Assembly (NCBI GenBank): GCA_008501635.1
Contig: QQUJ01000018.1
Location: 523,286 to 587,285, forward strand
From: Pseudomonadota bacterium
GTDB lineage: Bacteria; Pseudomonadota; Gammaproteobacteria; QQUJ01
Length of the DNA stretch: 64,000 bases
Direction of reading: 5' to 3'
The notes beneath the pieces were generated by a model that made no database searches, was not told where the DNA came from, and saw nothing but the letters and a program-made list of their open reading frames with translations. Each line of letters begins with the position of its first letter. Within the stretch, counting starts at the first letter, position 1. Positions 29,582 to 38,784 of the stretch are shown here, piece after piece. Position numbers and translations under genes: made by a program.

Positions 29582-29728
29582 TCAACGCAACACCCAATGC
29601 ATGATGATCAAGCTCACAACAATCATGTTAATCAGACCGCCGGTGAGCACGACATAGTCGAATGCGGTAAGACCTGACAATCGTCTCAACCCTAGTTTGC
29701 AGGCTATCGAAAAAAATATATTTGTCAT
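29582..29728 (-). CDS. 48-residue single-span membrane microprotein
   Basis: A short frame from ATG 29728 to TGA 29582 encodes 48 residues. A basic N-terminal half with CKLGLRRLSGLTAFDYVV is followed by one hydrophobic span (LTGGLINMIVVSLIIMHWVL) and a C-terminal Arg. It lies between the 64-residue gene and the Usp/PCP_red gene on the same strand with short gaps (63 and 18 bp), so it is probably part of that operon. The ribosome binding site is weak. I do not recognise a family; the regular amphipathic/hydrophobic layout and tight spacing argue that it is real. Confidence 0.6.
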   Translation of the reverse strand: MTNIFFSIACKLGLRRLSGLTAFDYVVLTGGLINMIVVSLIIMHWVLR

Positions 29729-29791
29729 TTTCTAGGACGCTCTTTTGAACCCGTCTCAACACGTGGTTCGGCTGTCAAGACCTGGTGCAGG

Positions 29792-29986
29792 TCAGGTGGT
29801 AGGGCCGGGTACGTCACTTACCTGTTCCAGGAATTCACGCATCTCCCCAAGACCTTGAAAGTAGGCCTCACGGCCGTTCTGGACATGCCGGATATGCCCG
29901 CGCCACATGGTTACGCCATCCCGCCCGCGTTCCAGCCAGATCCGGGCAACGAAGGATTCCAAGTTGCGTTGTTTCTGCTCTCCCAT
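29792..29986 (-). CDS. 64-residue small soluble protein, first gene of the Usp/PCP_red operon
   Basis: The product reads SFVARIWLERGRDGVTMWRG followed by HIRHVQNGREAYFQGLGEM, a compact beta-beta-helix layout seen in small uncharacterised bacterial proteins; no function can be given. The ATG at 29986 is preceded by GAGGG and lies about 30 bp after the leftward copy of the 11-bp-periodic element. This suggests it heads an operon with the 48-residue membrane protein and the Usp/PCP_red gene. Confidence 0.65.
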   Translation of the reverse strand: MGEQKQRNLESFVARIWLERGRDGVTMWRGHIRHVQNGREAYFQGLGEMREFLEQVSDVPGPTT

Positions 29987-30014
29987 GAACCGTCAGACCC
30001 TCGAAAAATTTGTT

Positions 30015-30049
30015 GTTATCACGTGCCGGTGACAATCCGGTAACACCCG
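30015..30049 (-). promoter_or_regulatory. Island regulatory element, copy 1 (leftward)
   Basis: Read on the minus strand, this copy has TTACCGG (30043-30037), TCACCGG (30032-30026) and TGATAAC (30021-30015), three heptamers spaced exactly 11 bp. It lies 29 bp before the 64-residue gene and points toward it. The same element precedes the alpha-subunit gene and the CydA-like operon in the same relative orientation. The third heptamer may double as a -10 box. Confidence 0.72.
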
Positions 30050-30147
30050 GAACAGGGAATTTGCGTATAGCAACAGATGGTTTGACCCGGGTGACCATCA
30101 TTCGGCCCAGGGGCGGTAAAGGCTGTTAGGGAGGGATGGAAGGCTGC

Positions 30148-30179
30148 GTGTTACCGGATTGTTACCGGCACGTGATACC
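30148..30179 (+). promoter_or_regulatory. Island regulatory element, copy 2 (rightward, before nxrA-like gene)
   Basis: TTACCGG at 30151-30157 and again at 30162-30168, followed by TGATACC at 30173-30179, gives an 11-bp period. The element is the inverted counterpart of copy 1 across a 100-bp spacer and lies 66 bp before the alpha-subunit ATG. Heptamer repeats at 11-bp spacing are the known binding pattern of SARP/BTAD activators, and a gene for one is in this block. Confidence 0.75.
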
Positions 30180-30244
30180 AACCTTACTCTGGAAAGGTGG
30201 GATAGGCAGCGTTTAATAGCACGAACTAAAGGGGTGCGAAACCG

Positions 30245-33200
30245 ATGTCAGACGAAAATCAGCCCAAAGACGGTCCCAATCCTGGAGCAGGAGACACCAA
30301 CGAAAATCAAACGGTGCTCAGTCGGCGTCGATTCCTGCAGCTCCTCACCGCAGGGTCCGCGGGCGTGGCGGCTGGTTTCACCCACATGGATGTGTTGGCG
30401 TCACTGGTGGCGATCCCAGATATCAAAAATCCCCTTAAATACTATCCAGACCGCGATTGGGAGAAGGTGTACCTGGACCAATACCGGTATGACGACAGTT
30501 TCACCTGGATCTGTGCCCCCAACGATACCCACATGTGCCGTATGCGGGCGTTTGTCCGCAACGGGGTCATGATCCGTAGTGAACAGAATTATGATGCTGA
30601 TCGCTGCGGCGATCTTTATGGCAACAAGACCACCCAATCCTGGAATCCGCGCGGGTGCCTGAAGGGCTACACGTTTCAACGTCGGGTTTACGGTCCCTAT
30701 CGTCTCAGTGGACCGGTGATCCGCAAGGGGTGGAAAGAGTGGGCCGATGCGGATTTCCCCTCGCTCTCCGACAATCCGAAACTGCGCTCCAAATACCGCT
30801 TCGACGATCGTGGCAACGACACCTTTGTGCGCATGTCGTGGGAGGAGGTATCGGAGTATTGCGCCCGCGGCTTGATGGCCGTGGGCCGTACCTATAGCGG
30901 TGATGAGGGTAAACGCCGACTCATGAAGGACGGCTACGAAGAGGAGATGCTCGAACACTGGCACGGTGCGGGCACGCGCACCATGAAGATCGGCTCCTCA
31001 CTTCCAATCCATGGGATGGTCGGTAAATTCGGCCTGTTTCGCTTTGCCAATATGATGGCCCTGGTGGATCACCACGCCCGTGGCGCCACACCCGAACAAG
31101 CCCAGGGTTCGCGCGAGTGGACAGAATATACCTGGCGTGGCGACCAGGCCCCCGGCCAGCCGTTTGTCCATGGTTTGCAGACCTCCGACATCGATATGTC
31201 CGATCTGCGCTTTTCCAAATTGACCATTCAGGTGGGCAAGAACCTGGTGGAAAACAAGATGCCGGAGTCACACTGGCTCAACGAGATGATGGAACGGGGC
31301 GGCAAGATTGTCACCATCACCCCGGACTATAACGCGCCGTCGGCCAAGGCCAATTATTGGATCGGAACGCGACCCGGACTCTCGGACATCTCGGTGCTGC
31401 TGGCGGTCTCCAGGATCCTCATGGACAACGATTGGGTCGATAAGAAATTCGTTAGACAGTTCACCGACTTCCCGCTGTTGGTGCGCACCGATACGCTACG
31501 CCGCTTGCGGCCCGAAGAGGTCATCAAGGGCTATCAGGCCAAGGATCTTCGCAACGGCCCCTCGTATAAGATCCAGGGCCTGAGCGATGAGCAGCGGGAA
31601 CGCATCGGTGATTTCACCCTCTGGGATGAAAAAACGGGCCAAGTGGTCGCTATCAGCCGTGAGGAGGTGGGTGACAAGGCGAACATGAACGCCGCCCTGA
31701 CCGGAACCTTCACTGTCCACACCGTGGACGGCAACAAGGTTGAAGTCATGCCGGCCTACGAGATGTACAAGCGCCATCTCAAAGACTACGACCTTAAGAC
31801 GGTAGAGGAGATCAGCGGCGCGGACCCAGAACTCGTGGAACGCCTGGCACGAGATATCTGGGAGACCAGCAAAGCCGGGCATCCCGTTTCTGTGCACCAC
31901 GGCGAGGGCACCAATCATTATTTCCACGGCACCCTGCACAACCGGGCCTGCCATCTGCCGTTGATGTTAACCGGCAACTTCGGCAAACATGGCGCCGGCG
32001 TCTTTACCTGGGCCGGCAACTATAAAGGCGCGCTGTTTCAGGCCTCATCCTGGAGCGGCCCCGGTGTCGGTTCCTACAGCCACGAGAACCCGTTCAAGCC
32101 GGTGCTCGATGAAACGATTCGCATGGATCATCACGAGCACCTGCACAATTACACTTATGGTGAAGACGTGGCCTTCTGGGGTCACGGTGAGAGGCCGCTA
32201 ATCGTTAATACTCCCAAGGGAGGAAGAAAGGTCTTCACCGGCAAGACCCACATGCCCACACCCACCAAAGTGATGTGGTACAACAATGCCAACCTGATCA
32301 ACCAGAGCAAGTGGATCTACAACCTGATCGTCAACGTCTTTCCCAAGATCGATATGATCGTCGATCAGCAGGTGGAATGGACCGGTTCGGCGGAGTACTC
32401 CGATGTCGTGCTGCCGGCCAACTCCTGGGCCGAGTTCGAGGATCTGGAGATCGGCGGCTCCTGTTCCAATCCTTTTATCCAGGTCTGGGGTGGCAAGGGC
32501 GTCAAGCCGGTCCACGACTCCAAGGACGATGCTGAAATCTTTGCCGGTGTCGGCCGCGCCTTCGCCAAGCTGACCGGGGATCGCCGCTTTGCCGACTACT
32601 GGAAATACATCACCGAGAAAAAGGCCGGGGTTTATATCCAGCGGGTGCTGGACAACTGCACCACGACCCGCGGCAAAGACGGCCCCTACCAACTCGACAA
32701 GATACTCAAAGGTGAGTACGGCGGAGAACCGGGCTCCGCCTTGATGTTGTTCCGCACCTACCCACGGGTGCCATTTTACGAACAGCTTAATGACAGCATA
32801 CCGTTCTATACGGATCACGGCCGGATGTCGGCCTATTGTGATCTGCCCGAGGCCATCGAGTACGGCGAGAACCTGATGGTCCACCGGGAGGGGACCGAGG
32901 CAACACCCTACCTGCCTAACGTCATTGTCTCCAGCAGTCCCTACATTCGCCCTAATGACTTTGGCATTCCCCTGGATGCGATGGACCCTGATCTGCGTAC
33001 CGTACGCAACGTCAAGATGCCGTGGAGCGAGGTCAAGAATACCGTTAATCCACTTTGGAAGCAGGGATTCCGTTTTCTCTGCTCGACGCCCAAGAGTCGG
33101 CACTCCACCCATTCGTCCTGGTCGACCGTGGACTGGAACTGGATCTGGAGCACCAGTTTCAGCGATCCCTACCGCAAGGACAAACGGGCCCCCGGCGTTG

Positions 33201-33793
33201 GTGACCGGCAGATCCAGATGAATCCCCAGGCGGCCAAGGACAGTGGTTTTAATGAGGGTGACTACGTCTATGTGGATGCCAATCCCGTCGATCGCCCCTA
33301 TGTGGGTTGGAAGTTGAATGACAGCTTTCGTGCCAGGGCGTTCCGTTGTCTGGTGCGGGTCAAATTCAACCTATCCCTGCCTTACGGGATGACGATCATG
33401 AAACATACCGGGTGGATTGGCACTGAACGCACGGTCAGAGCACACGAGACCCGTGCGGATGGCCGCGCACTGGCCAAGGATACCGGCTACCAGTCCAGCT
33501 ACCGCTATGGTTCCCACCAAAGCATTACCCGAAGCTGGCTCATGCCCATGCACCAAACGGATACCCTGTTTCACAAGGACACCGGGGGCATGAATTTCGT
33601 ATTCGGCTTCGCCGTCGACAACCACGGCGTCAACACGGTTCCCAAAGAGACCCTCATTCGCATCACCAAAGCGGAAGATGGTGGGCTGCATGGCAAAGGT
33701 GTTTGGCACTCCGCCGCCACGGGGCACTCGCCGGGGGCCGAATCCGAGGAGATGCGCAAATACCTCGCCGGCGGTTTCATTACGGAGGCATAA
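30245..33793 (+). CDS. nxrA: Periplasmic nitrite oxidoreductase-like molybdopterin alpha subunit
   Basis: The 1,182-residue catalytic subunit belongs to the type II DMSO-reductase superfamily (Nar, NXR, Ser, Clr, Ddh, Ebd). A twin-arginine signal SRRRFLQLLTAG at residues 26-37 predicts a folded, Tat-exported periplasmic enzyme. Candidate ligands of the first Fe-S cluster are Cys90, His96, Cys98 and Cys138. Asp300 in WRGDQAPG aligns with the Mo-binding Asp of NarG (CDLPPAS). The segments YGPYRLSGPVIRKGWKEWAD, GAGTRTMKIG and DFPLLVRTDTLRRLRPEE resemble the Nitrospira/anammox-type NxrA, which is also periplasmic and about 1,150 residues. It is headed by the 11-bp-periodic element and followed by beta, chaperone and gamma-type genes. 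Direction of catalysis (nitrite oxidation or reduction of nitrate or another oxyanion) cannot be read from sequence. Confidence 0.78.
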   Translation: MSDENQPKDGPNPGAGDTNENQTVLSRRRFLQLLTAGSAGVAAGFTHMDVLASLVAIPDIKNPLKYYPDRDWEKVYLDQYRYDDSFTWICAPNDTHMCRMRAFVRNGVMIRSEQNYDADRCGDLYGNKTTQSWNPRGCLKGYTFQRRVYGPYRLSGPVIRKGWKEWADADFPSLSDNPKLRSKYRFDDRGNDTFVRMSWEEVSEYCARGLMAVGRTYSGDEGKRRLMKDGYEEEMLEHWHGAGTRTMKIGSSLPIHGMVGKFGLFRFANMMALVDHHARGATPEQAQGSREWTEYTWRGDQAPGQPFVHGLQTSDIDMSDLRFSKLTIQVGKNLVENKMPESHWLNEMMERGGKIVTITPDYNAPSAKANYWIGTRPGLSDISVLLAVSRILMDNDWVDKKFVRQFTDFPLLVRTDTLRRLRPEEVIKGYQAKDLRNGPSYKIQGLSDEQRERIGDFTLWDEKTGQVVAISREEVGDKANMNAALTGTFTVHTVDGNKVEVMPAYEMYKRHLKDYDLKTVEEISGADPELVERLARDIWETSKAGHPVSVHHGEGTNHYFHGTLHNRACHLPLMLTGNFGKHGAGVFTWAGNYKGALFQASSWSGPGVGSYSHENPFKPVLDETIRMDHHEHLHNYTYGEDVAFWGHGERPLIVNTPKGGRKVFTGKTHMPTPTKVMWYNNANLINQSKWIYNLIVNVFPKIDMIVDQQVEWTGSAEYSDVVLPANSWAEFEDLEIGGSCSNPFIQVWGGKGVKPVHDSKDDAEIFAGVGRAFAKLTGDRRFADYWKYITEKKAGVYIQRVLDNCTTTRGKDGPYQLDKILKGEYGGEPGSALMLFRTYPRVPFYEQLNDSIPFYTDHGRMSAYCDLPEAIEYGENLMVHREGTEATPYLPNVIVSSSPYIRPNDFGIPLDAMDPDLRTVRNVKMPWSEVKNTVNPLWKQGFRFLCSTPKSRHSTHSSWSTVDWNWIWSTSFSDPYRKDKRAPGVGDRQIQMNPQAAKDSGFNEGDYVYVDANPVDRPYVGWKLNDSFRARAFRCLVRVKFNLSLPYGMTIMKHTGWIGTERTVRAHETRADGRALAKDTGYQSSYRYGSHQSITRSWLMPMHQTDTLFHKDTGGMNFVFGFAVDNHGVNTVPKETLIRITKAEDGGLHGKGVWHSAATGHSPGAESEEMRKYLAGGFITEA

Positions 33794-33799
33794 GCGACA

Positions 33800-34144
33800 A
33801 TGAGCCATCGGCAGAAACTCAAGGTGCGCCAAGCCGGCGCTGCGGCGCTTGGTAGCGGTTGCCAAAAACCGGCGGATTCCGATGACCCCCTGCAAATGCA
33901 CGCCGAACCGGTCAGCGGGGACCAAGGGGTGATGCTGGAATGCCTGATCGAGGAGTTCGCCCGCATGGGATGGAACGCGCAGCAGATTGCTCAGCTGTTT
34001 GAAGACCCATTTTTTCTGGCCTCGCATAGCCTGGCCAATCGCTTGGGCCGCAACGCCGTCAACGAATGCATCGAACGAACATTACGGCGATGCGGCGTAT
34101 TGCGTTGTTCAATCAGCGAATCCAACAAGACCCAAAGAACCTGA
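33800..34144 (+). CDS. 114-residue protein between alpha and beta subunit genes
   Basis: The ATG follows GGAGGC, itself overlapping the end of the alpha gene, so translation is probably coupled. The N-terminal 40 residues are low in order; the C-terminal part (MLECLIEEFARMGWNAQQIA then LFEDPFFLASHSLANRLG) reads as a compact helical domain with a Cys pair near the end (RRCGVLRC). No signal peptide or membrane span is seen. I do not recognise a family. Its place inside the structural-gene operon suggests a maturation or accessory role, which is inference. Confidence 0.65.
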   Translation: MSHRQKLKVRQAGAAALGSGCQKPADSDDPLQMHAEPVSGDQGVMLECLIEEFARMGWNAQQIAQLFEDPFFLASHSLANRLGRNAVNECIERTLRRCGVLRCSISESNKTQRT

Positions 34145-34223
34145 TTTATCAACCTTGCGACGAGCGGAGACCCTTCCCGCGCGTTAACAGGAAACCGCTA
34201 CAACCTTGATGGAGATTGAGACC

Positions 34224-35510
34224 ATGGCTGACGTCTACAACTGGCAACTCGGACGGGGAATGAGTTATCCCCACGAAGAGGCCCATCCAGAACGGCAGTT
34301 CGCCTTTGTCTTTAACATTAATCGTTGTATTGCGTGCCAGACCTGCACCATGGCCTGCAAGTCAACCTGGACCTTTGCCAGGGGGCAGGAGTACATGTGG
34401 TGGAATAACGTGGAAAGCAAACCCTATGGTGGCTATCCGCAAAATTGGGACGCCAAGCTGCTGGCGATGCTGGAAAATAAGAATCCCGATGGACAGGTGT
34501 GGCGGGCCAATGGTCAGGCCCCCGAAAAACCCTATGGGGAATTCGCCGGTAAGACCATTTTTGAGGCCGCTCCAAACCATCTTTCCACCGACGGGTCCAT
34601 GCGCGCCCTGGGTTACATCCCCTCCGATGAGGAATGGGAAAGCCCCAACATCCACGAAGAGACTGCTACCGGGAAGATCAGGGCCAAAGACCAGTGGGGT
34701 TATTCCGCCCAGTTGCCCGAGCACCGGGTTTGGTTCTTCTATCTGCAACGCCTGTGTAACCACTGCACCTATCCCGCTTGCCTGGCCGCCTGCCCCCGCA
34801 ATGCCATTTATAAACGGCCCGAAGATGGCATCGTTCTCATCGACCAGGAACGCTGCCGGGGATACCGCAAGTGTGTGGAGGCCTGTCCGTACAAGAAACC
34901 CATGTACAACTCCACCACCCGGATCAGCGAGAAGTGCATCGCCTGCTACCCGCGTATCGAGGGCAAGGATCCGACCCTGAGTCCGGACCAGGCCCCGTTG
35001 GAAACCCGCTGTATGTCCGCCTGCGTGGGCAAGATCCGTCTGCAGGGCCTGATTGAGAAGAGCGCAGACGGCAAATGGGCAAAGAACCCTGACAACCCGA
35101 TTAATTATCTGGTGCGGGAGCGCAAAGTGGCATTGCCACTCTATCCCCAGTTTGGTACTGAGCCCAATGGCTATTACATCCCACCGCGCTGGGTGCCGCG
35201 CAGTTATCTAACCCAGATGTTTGGTCCCGGTGTCGGTCATGCCATCGAACAATACAGCAGTCCCGATCGGGAACTGCTGGCGGTGTTGCAGCTGTTTCGC
35301 GCCACCCAGCAGATCATCTTTAAGTTCAGGATTGAACAAGGTCCCAAGGTCGCCGAGATCGAAAATACACTCCCCTCGGGGAAAAAGGTGGTGCAAGAGA
35401 TATTCAACGACACCATCTACGGTTACAACAAGCTGGGTAAGGAAGTGGTCCGCATCACGGTGGAAGAACCCACCTTCGAGCGGTCCAAAAATCATGTCAA
35501 CTCCATTTAG
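34224..35510 (+). CDS. nxrB: Nitrite oxidoreductase-like iron-sulfur beta subunit
   Basis: This electron-transfer subunit carries four Fe-S clusters. The start at ATG 34224 (428 residues, GGAG nine bases upstream) is preferred because MADVYNWQLGRGMSYPHEEA matches the usual N-terminus of Nitrospira-type NxrB of about 429 residues. Cluster motifs are CIACQTCTMAC (Cys35, 38, 41, 45), CNHCTYPACLAACP, CRGYRKCVEACP (Tyr where a cubane ligand would be, a Trp in NarH, implying a 3Fe-4S cluster) and CIACYPRIEG with the distal RCMSACVGKIR. It has no signal sequence and would be co-exported with the Tat-bearing alpha subunit. The alpha-beta-chaperone-gamma order is that of ser, clr and ddh operons. Confidence 0.85.
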   Translation: MADVYNWQLGRGMSYPHEEAHPERQFAFVFNINRCIACQTCTMACKSTWTFARGQEYMWWNNVESKPYGGYPQNWDAKLLAMLENKNPDGQVWRANGQAPEKPYGEFAGKTIFEAAPNHLSTDGSMRALGYIPSDEEWESPNIHEETATGKIRAKDQWGYSAQLPEHRVWFFYLQRLCNHCTYPACLAACPRNAIYKRPEDGIVLIDQERCRGYRKCVEACPYKKPMYNSTTRISEKCIACYPRIEGKDPTLSPDQAPLETRCMSACVGKIRLQGLIEKSADGKWAKNPDNPINYLVRERKVALPLYPQFGTEPNGYYIPPRWVPRSYLTQMFGPGVGHAIEQYSSPDRELLAVLQLFRATQQIIFKFRIEQGPKVAEIENTLPSGKKVVQEIFNDTIYGYNKLGKEVVRITVEEPTFERSKNHVNSI

Positions 35511-35519
35511 GTACCTAAG

Positions 35520-36392
35520 ATGAATCTCTCCGCGCCTGTGGCAAACGAAAAGAAATTGAATCCAGCCTATAGGGGTGCGAAGGAGGACACCAGCGTCCTT
35601 GATCAAGCCAGATTGACTCTCTACCAATTCCTCTCCTTGGCCACTTCGAAGCCGTTGTCTTCACGGTGGCCACAAATTCTCGATCGAGATTTCCAGGAAC
35701 TGGTTCGGGCGGCGGCTGAGGTCATCCAAAAAGATCCCCGGGCCTGTCCCGATTGTCTGGCGCCCGGCGAGATCGCCTTGGAGGCGCTGGATCTTGCGCC
35801 GTCAATCTCCTTTCTTCGGCAAACTAAAGAGGACTTCAGCGAAGAATTTGACCGCGTGTTCGGCCTCCTCATTTCCCAGGAGTGTCCCCCTTACGAAACC
35901 GAATATTGTCCCCAGACCTTTTCCGTTTATCGTTCCCATCAGCTGGCGGATATCGCCGGTTTTTATCGCGCCTTCGGCTTGGAGCCGTCGCGCAAATCCC
36001 CGGAGCGCCATGACCACATTGCCCTGGAACTGGAATTCATGGCCTGGCTGAACGCCAAGACCCTATATGCCTTGGAACAGGGCGACGAAGACCACGCGAA
36101 GCTCTGCCAGGACGCTCAAGTGCATTTTTTTCGCGATCACTTAGCCTGGTGGACAACGGCGTTTGCCCTGGCGCTGCGTAGAAAAGCGGATGGGATCAGG
36201 GATGATTCACCGCCGCAGAGTTTTCAAGGCGCGATCGGCGCCCTCCTGGCGGCATTTGTCCCCGCTGAACGAAGCATTCTTGGCATTGCTCCGCCCACCA
36301 CGCTCATCGCCGTCAAGGTAGGAGATACGCAGGACGGTGACGGGGAAGACTGCGAGGCATGCGCATTAGGTGTGGATTCAACCTTCGAGTAA
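35520..36392 (+). CDS. TorD/NarJ-type molybdoenzyme chaperone
   Basis: Dedicated chaperones of this family bind the alpha subunit before cofactor insertion and Tat export. The 290-residue all-helical protein contains ARLTLYQFLSLAT at the start, the region SEEFDRVFGLLISQECPPYETEYC, and HIALELEFMAWL (the helical core motif with E-x2-F-M-x-W-L), followed by FFRDHLAWWTTAFALAL, all typical of the TorD/DmsD fold. No signal peptide. It lies 9 bases after the beta gene, and its end is separated by 11 bases from the next gene, so it is in the middle of the operon. Confidence 0.85.
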   Translation: MNLSAPVANEKKLNPAYRGAKEDTSVLDQARLTLYQFLSLATSKPLSSRWPQILDRDFQELVRAAAEVIQKDPRACPDCLAPGEIALEALDLAPSISFLRQTKEDFSEEFDRVFGLLISQECPPYETEYCPQTFSVYRSHQLADIAGFYRAFGLEPSRKSPERHDHIALELEFMAWLNAKTLYALEQGDEDHAKLCQDAQVHFFRDHLAWWTTAFALALRRKADGIRDDSPPQSFQGAIGALLAAFVPAERSILGIAPPTTLIAVKVGDTQDGDGEDCEACALGVDSTFE

Positions 36393-36403
36393 TCACGAGA
36401 GAG

Positions 36404-37924
36404 ATGAAGATCATGCGACAAACCGTGCTTTCCACCCTGGTATTGGCCGGATTCTTTCTACCCTCTGCACTCACCTTTGCGGCTAGTCCGGAGATCAATG
36501 AACTGTATCAGCGACACTGTAGTTCCTGTCACGGGGAAAAGGGTGACGGGCAAGGCCCTGCGGCTTATTTGCTGTGGCCTAAGCCGCGGGATTTTACCCG
36601 CGGCGTGTATAAATTCCGCAGTACACCGACCGGGGCGCCGCCGACTGATCAGGATCTGCACCGTACCCTGCAACGTGGCGTCGCCGGCACCTCCATGCCT
36701 TCCTGGGATCGTCTGTCCGAACAGGAACTCACCGATGTTATCAATTATGTGAAATCTTTTTCGGATATCTTCACCTACGAGGATGCGATTGAACCGCCGA
36801 TTGCGATTGCGTCAGCCCCGAAGTCGACCGAAGCAAGCGTGCAGGCGGGGAAACAGGTCTATATCGAGATGGAGTGCGAAAAATGTCATGGTCCGCGTGG
36901 CAAGGGTGACGGATCCGCGGCTTCAACCCTCACGGATGATCTGGAACGTCCTATCCGTCCCTACGATTTCACCCGTGGTCCCGGACTGATGAAAGGCGGC
37001 GTATCACCCGAGGATATCTACCGCACCTTTATGACCGGTCTTGACGGGACGCCAATGCCGTCGTTTATCGATGACCTGACAGAGGAGCAACGCTGGCAGC
37101 TGGTCCATTATATCCAGTCCCTTTCATCCACGGGCGATGAACCAGCACCGGCAGGGCCAACAGCAACCCCAACCCTGCAAGCCGTTAAGATATCGGCCGA
37201 TCCATCCCTCGACATTGATGATCCGATCTGGGAACAGGCGACCGCGACGATTGTCCCGTTGCGTCCCCTTTGGGCAAGAGACGCTTGGGTGGACACCGTG
37301 AAGGTACAGGTCGCAATCGGTAAAAAAATGGCTGCATTTCGACTCCAGTGGCACGACACCAAAAAGAATGAGGAGGTCATACGGTTAAGGGATTTTCGGG
37401 ATGCGGTAGCGATTCAGTATGTGCCTCAGGGGGAACCCGGTGACTATGTCGGTATACCGTTTATTGGTATGGGAGACGAGCAGGACGTGGTAACTATCTG
37501 GCACTGGAAGGCCGACTGGGAAGCCGATATGGCCGCAGGGTTTGGCGACGTGGTGCAGAAATACGGTGTCACCATGGACCCGATGTCACCGCATGCCGAT
37601 CATACCAGCGATGAGATTTACCTTGCGGGTCGTGCGGCGGCCAATCCCCTCTCAGCCAATCAGCACCGCACCCCAGTCCAGGTGCTGGCGGCAAAGGGGT
37701 TCGGCACGCTGACCAGTCTGCCGGCTGCGGATCAGACCGTAGAAGGACACGGTGTGTGGCGCAACGGCATGTGGACGGTGGTCATGCGGCAGGCCCTTGA
37801 TTCAAGCTCGGCACTGGGCCAAAAGAAAATACTCCCGGTCGCCATCGCAGCATGGGACGGCAGCGATCATGACCGCAATGGGCAGAAATCCGTTTCACAA
37901 TGGATGGAATTGAGGATTGAATAA
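36404..37924 (+). CDS. Diheme cytochrome c fused to gamma-type (ethylbenzene-dehydrogenase-like) heme-b domain
   Basis: From ATG 36404 the protein has 506 residues; ATG 36413 is an alternative. A signal peptide (TVLSTLVLAGFFLPSALTFA) is followed by two cytochrome c domains with CSSCHG (about residue 41) and CEKCHG (about residue 163), then a C-terminal domain of about 240 residues with DPIWEQATATIVPLRPLW, DVVTIWHWKADWEAD and GHGVWRNGMWTVVMRQAL. This is the gamma-subunit domain of ethylbenzene dehydrogenase, DMS dehydrogenase and selenate/chlorate reductases, where it binds one b heme. Fusion of diheme c with this domain would link the FeS chain to a soluble acceptor in one polypeptide. The missing separate gamma gene supports its role as the third subunit. 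Confidence 0.85.
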   Translation: MKIMRQTVLSTLVLAGFFLPSALTFAASPEINELYQRHCSSCHGEKGDGQGPAAYLLWPKPRDFTRGVYKFRSTPTGAPPTDQDLHRTLQRGVAGTSMPSWDRLSEQELTDVINYVKSFSDIFTYEDAIEPPIAIASAPKSTEASVQAGKQVYIEMECEKCHGPRGKGDGSAASTLTDDLERPIRPYDFTRGPGLMKGGVSPEDIYRTFMTGLDGTPMPSFIDDLTEEQRWQLVHYIQSLSSTGDEPAPAGPTATPTLQAVKISADPSLDIDDPIWEQATATIVPLRPLWARDAWVDTVKVQVAIGKKMAAFRLQWHDTKKNEEVIRLRDFRDAVAIQYVPQGEPGDYVGIPFIGMGDEQDVVTIWHWKADWEADMAAGFGDVVQKYGVTMDPMSPHADHTSDEIYLAGRAAANPLSANQHRTPVQVLAAKGFGTLTSLPAADQTVEGHGVWRNGMWTVVMRQALDSSSALGQKKILPVAIAAWDGSDHDRNGQKSVSQWMELRIE

Positions 37925-37957
37925 ATACCTTTCGACGACTCACCTTAGGAGTAGCAG

Positions 37958-38692
37958 ATGAAAAAAATACGGTGGGATATTCTGATCCCCGTGGGGGTGT
38001 TTGTTTTCGCGATCAATTCCGCACAGGCCGCCAGCTACAAGGTGCTGGCGGACGGCGTCGCAAATGGCGGTATTGTACAGGGCCGGATTACCTTCGAGGG
38101 TACCCCGCCAACCCCAAAGATGTTGACGGTGGATGAAGATGTTGAGGCCTGCGGCGGCGACCGGCCTTCCGACGAGCTACTGGTTAATAAGAGTGGCGGC
38201 ATAATGAACGTCGTGCTGAGTATTACAGAAATTGCATCCGGTAAAGACTGGGGCTTTCCGGAAGAATTTGTGTACGATCAAAAGCAGTGTACATTCATTC
38301 CCCGTATATTGTTGATCAAGCCAAAGAGCAAGGGGGTGGTACTGAACAGCGATACCGTGGGACACAATTTCCACACGGTTAGCAAAGGGATCTATAACGT
38401 CAACAAGAAAATCGCCGCCGATACCAAGATGGTCGTGGCGGCAAACAAGCTTAGGAGGCCAGGGACCATTCGGGCTAAATGTGATATCCACTCATGGATG
38501 GGTGGATACTGGATCGTGGCAGAAACCCCCTATACGGTTCTCTCGGACGAGGATGGTAAATTTTCCATTACGGATATTCCTCCGGGCACCTATAAACTCA
38601 AGATCTGGCATGAAACATTGGGAGAAAGCGAACAGCAGGTGGTAGTCAAGGCCAAAGAGGCCACAGAAATCAATGCCAGCCTGAAACTTTGA
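37958..38692 (+). CDS. Exported cupredoxin-like protein with C-terminal carboxypeptidase-regulatory-like domain
   Basis: A 244-residue protein with a signal peptide (DILIPVGVFVFAINSAQA). The central part has the ligands of a blue-copper site: GHNFHT (His) and, about 45 residues later, CDIHSWMGGYW (Cys, His, Met), in the spacing of plastocyanin/azurin-type sites. The last 55 residues (EDGKFSITDIPPGTYKLKIW) are a small beta-sandwich of the carboxypeptidase-regulatory type. It follows the gamma-type cytochrome by 33 bp with RBS GGAG. A role as a periplasmic one-electron carrier is inferred from fold and neighbours; copper binding is not proven. A methylamine-utilisation-like family name would also fit. 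Confidence 0.75.
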   Translation: MKKIRWDILIPVGVFVFAINSAQAASYKVLADGVANGGIVQGRITFEGTPPTPKMLTVDEDVEACGGDRPSDELLVNKSGGIMNVVLSITEIASGKDWGFPEEFVYDQKQCTFIPRILLIKPKSKGVVLNSDTVGHNFHTVSKGIYNVNKKIAADTKMVVAANKLRRPGTIRAKCDIHSWMGGYWIVAETPYTVLSDEDGKFSITDIPPGTYKLKIWHETLGESEQQVVVKAKEATEINASLKL

Positions 38693-38784
38693 TCTACCTC
38701 TGCAGGATTATTCGAACTCAGTGCCCTGGCGGTATACAGTCATTAGGGAAGGTGAATAAGCCAGTCTTGGAGTTATCGGGCCAC

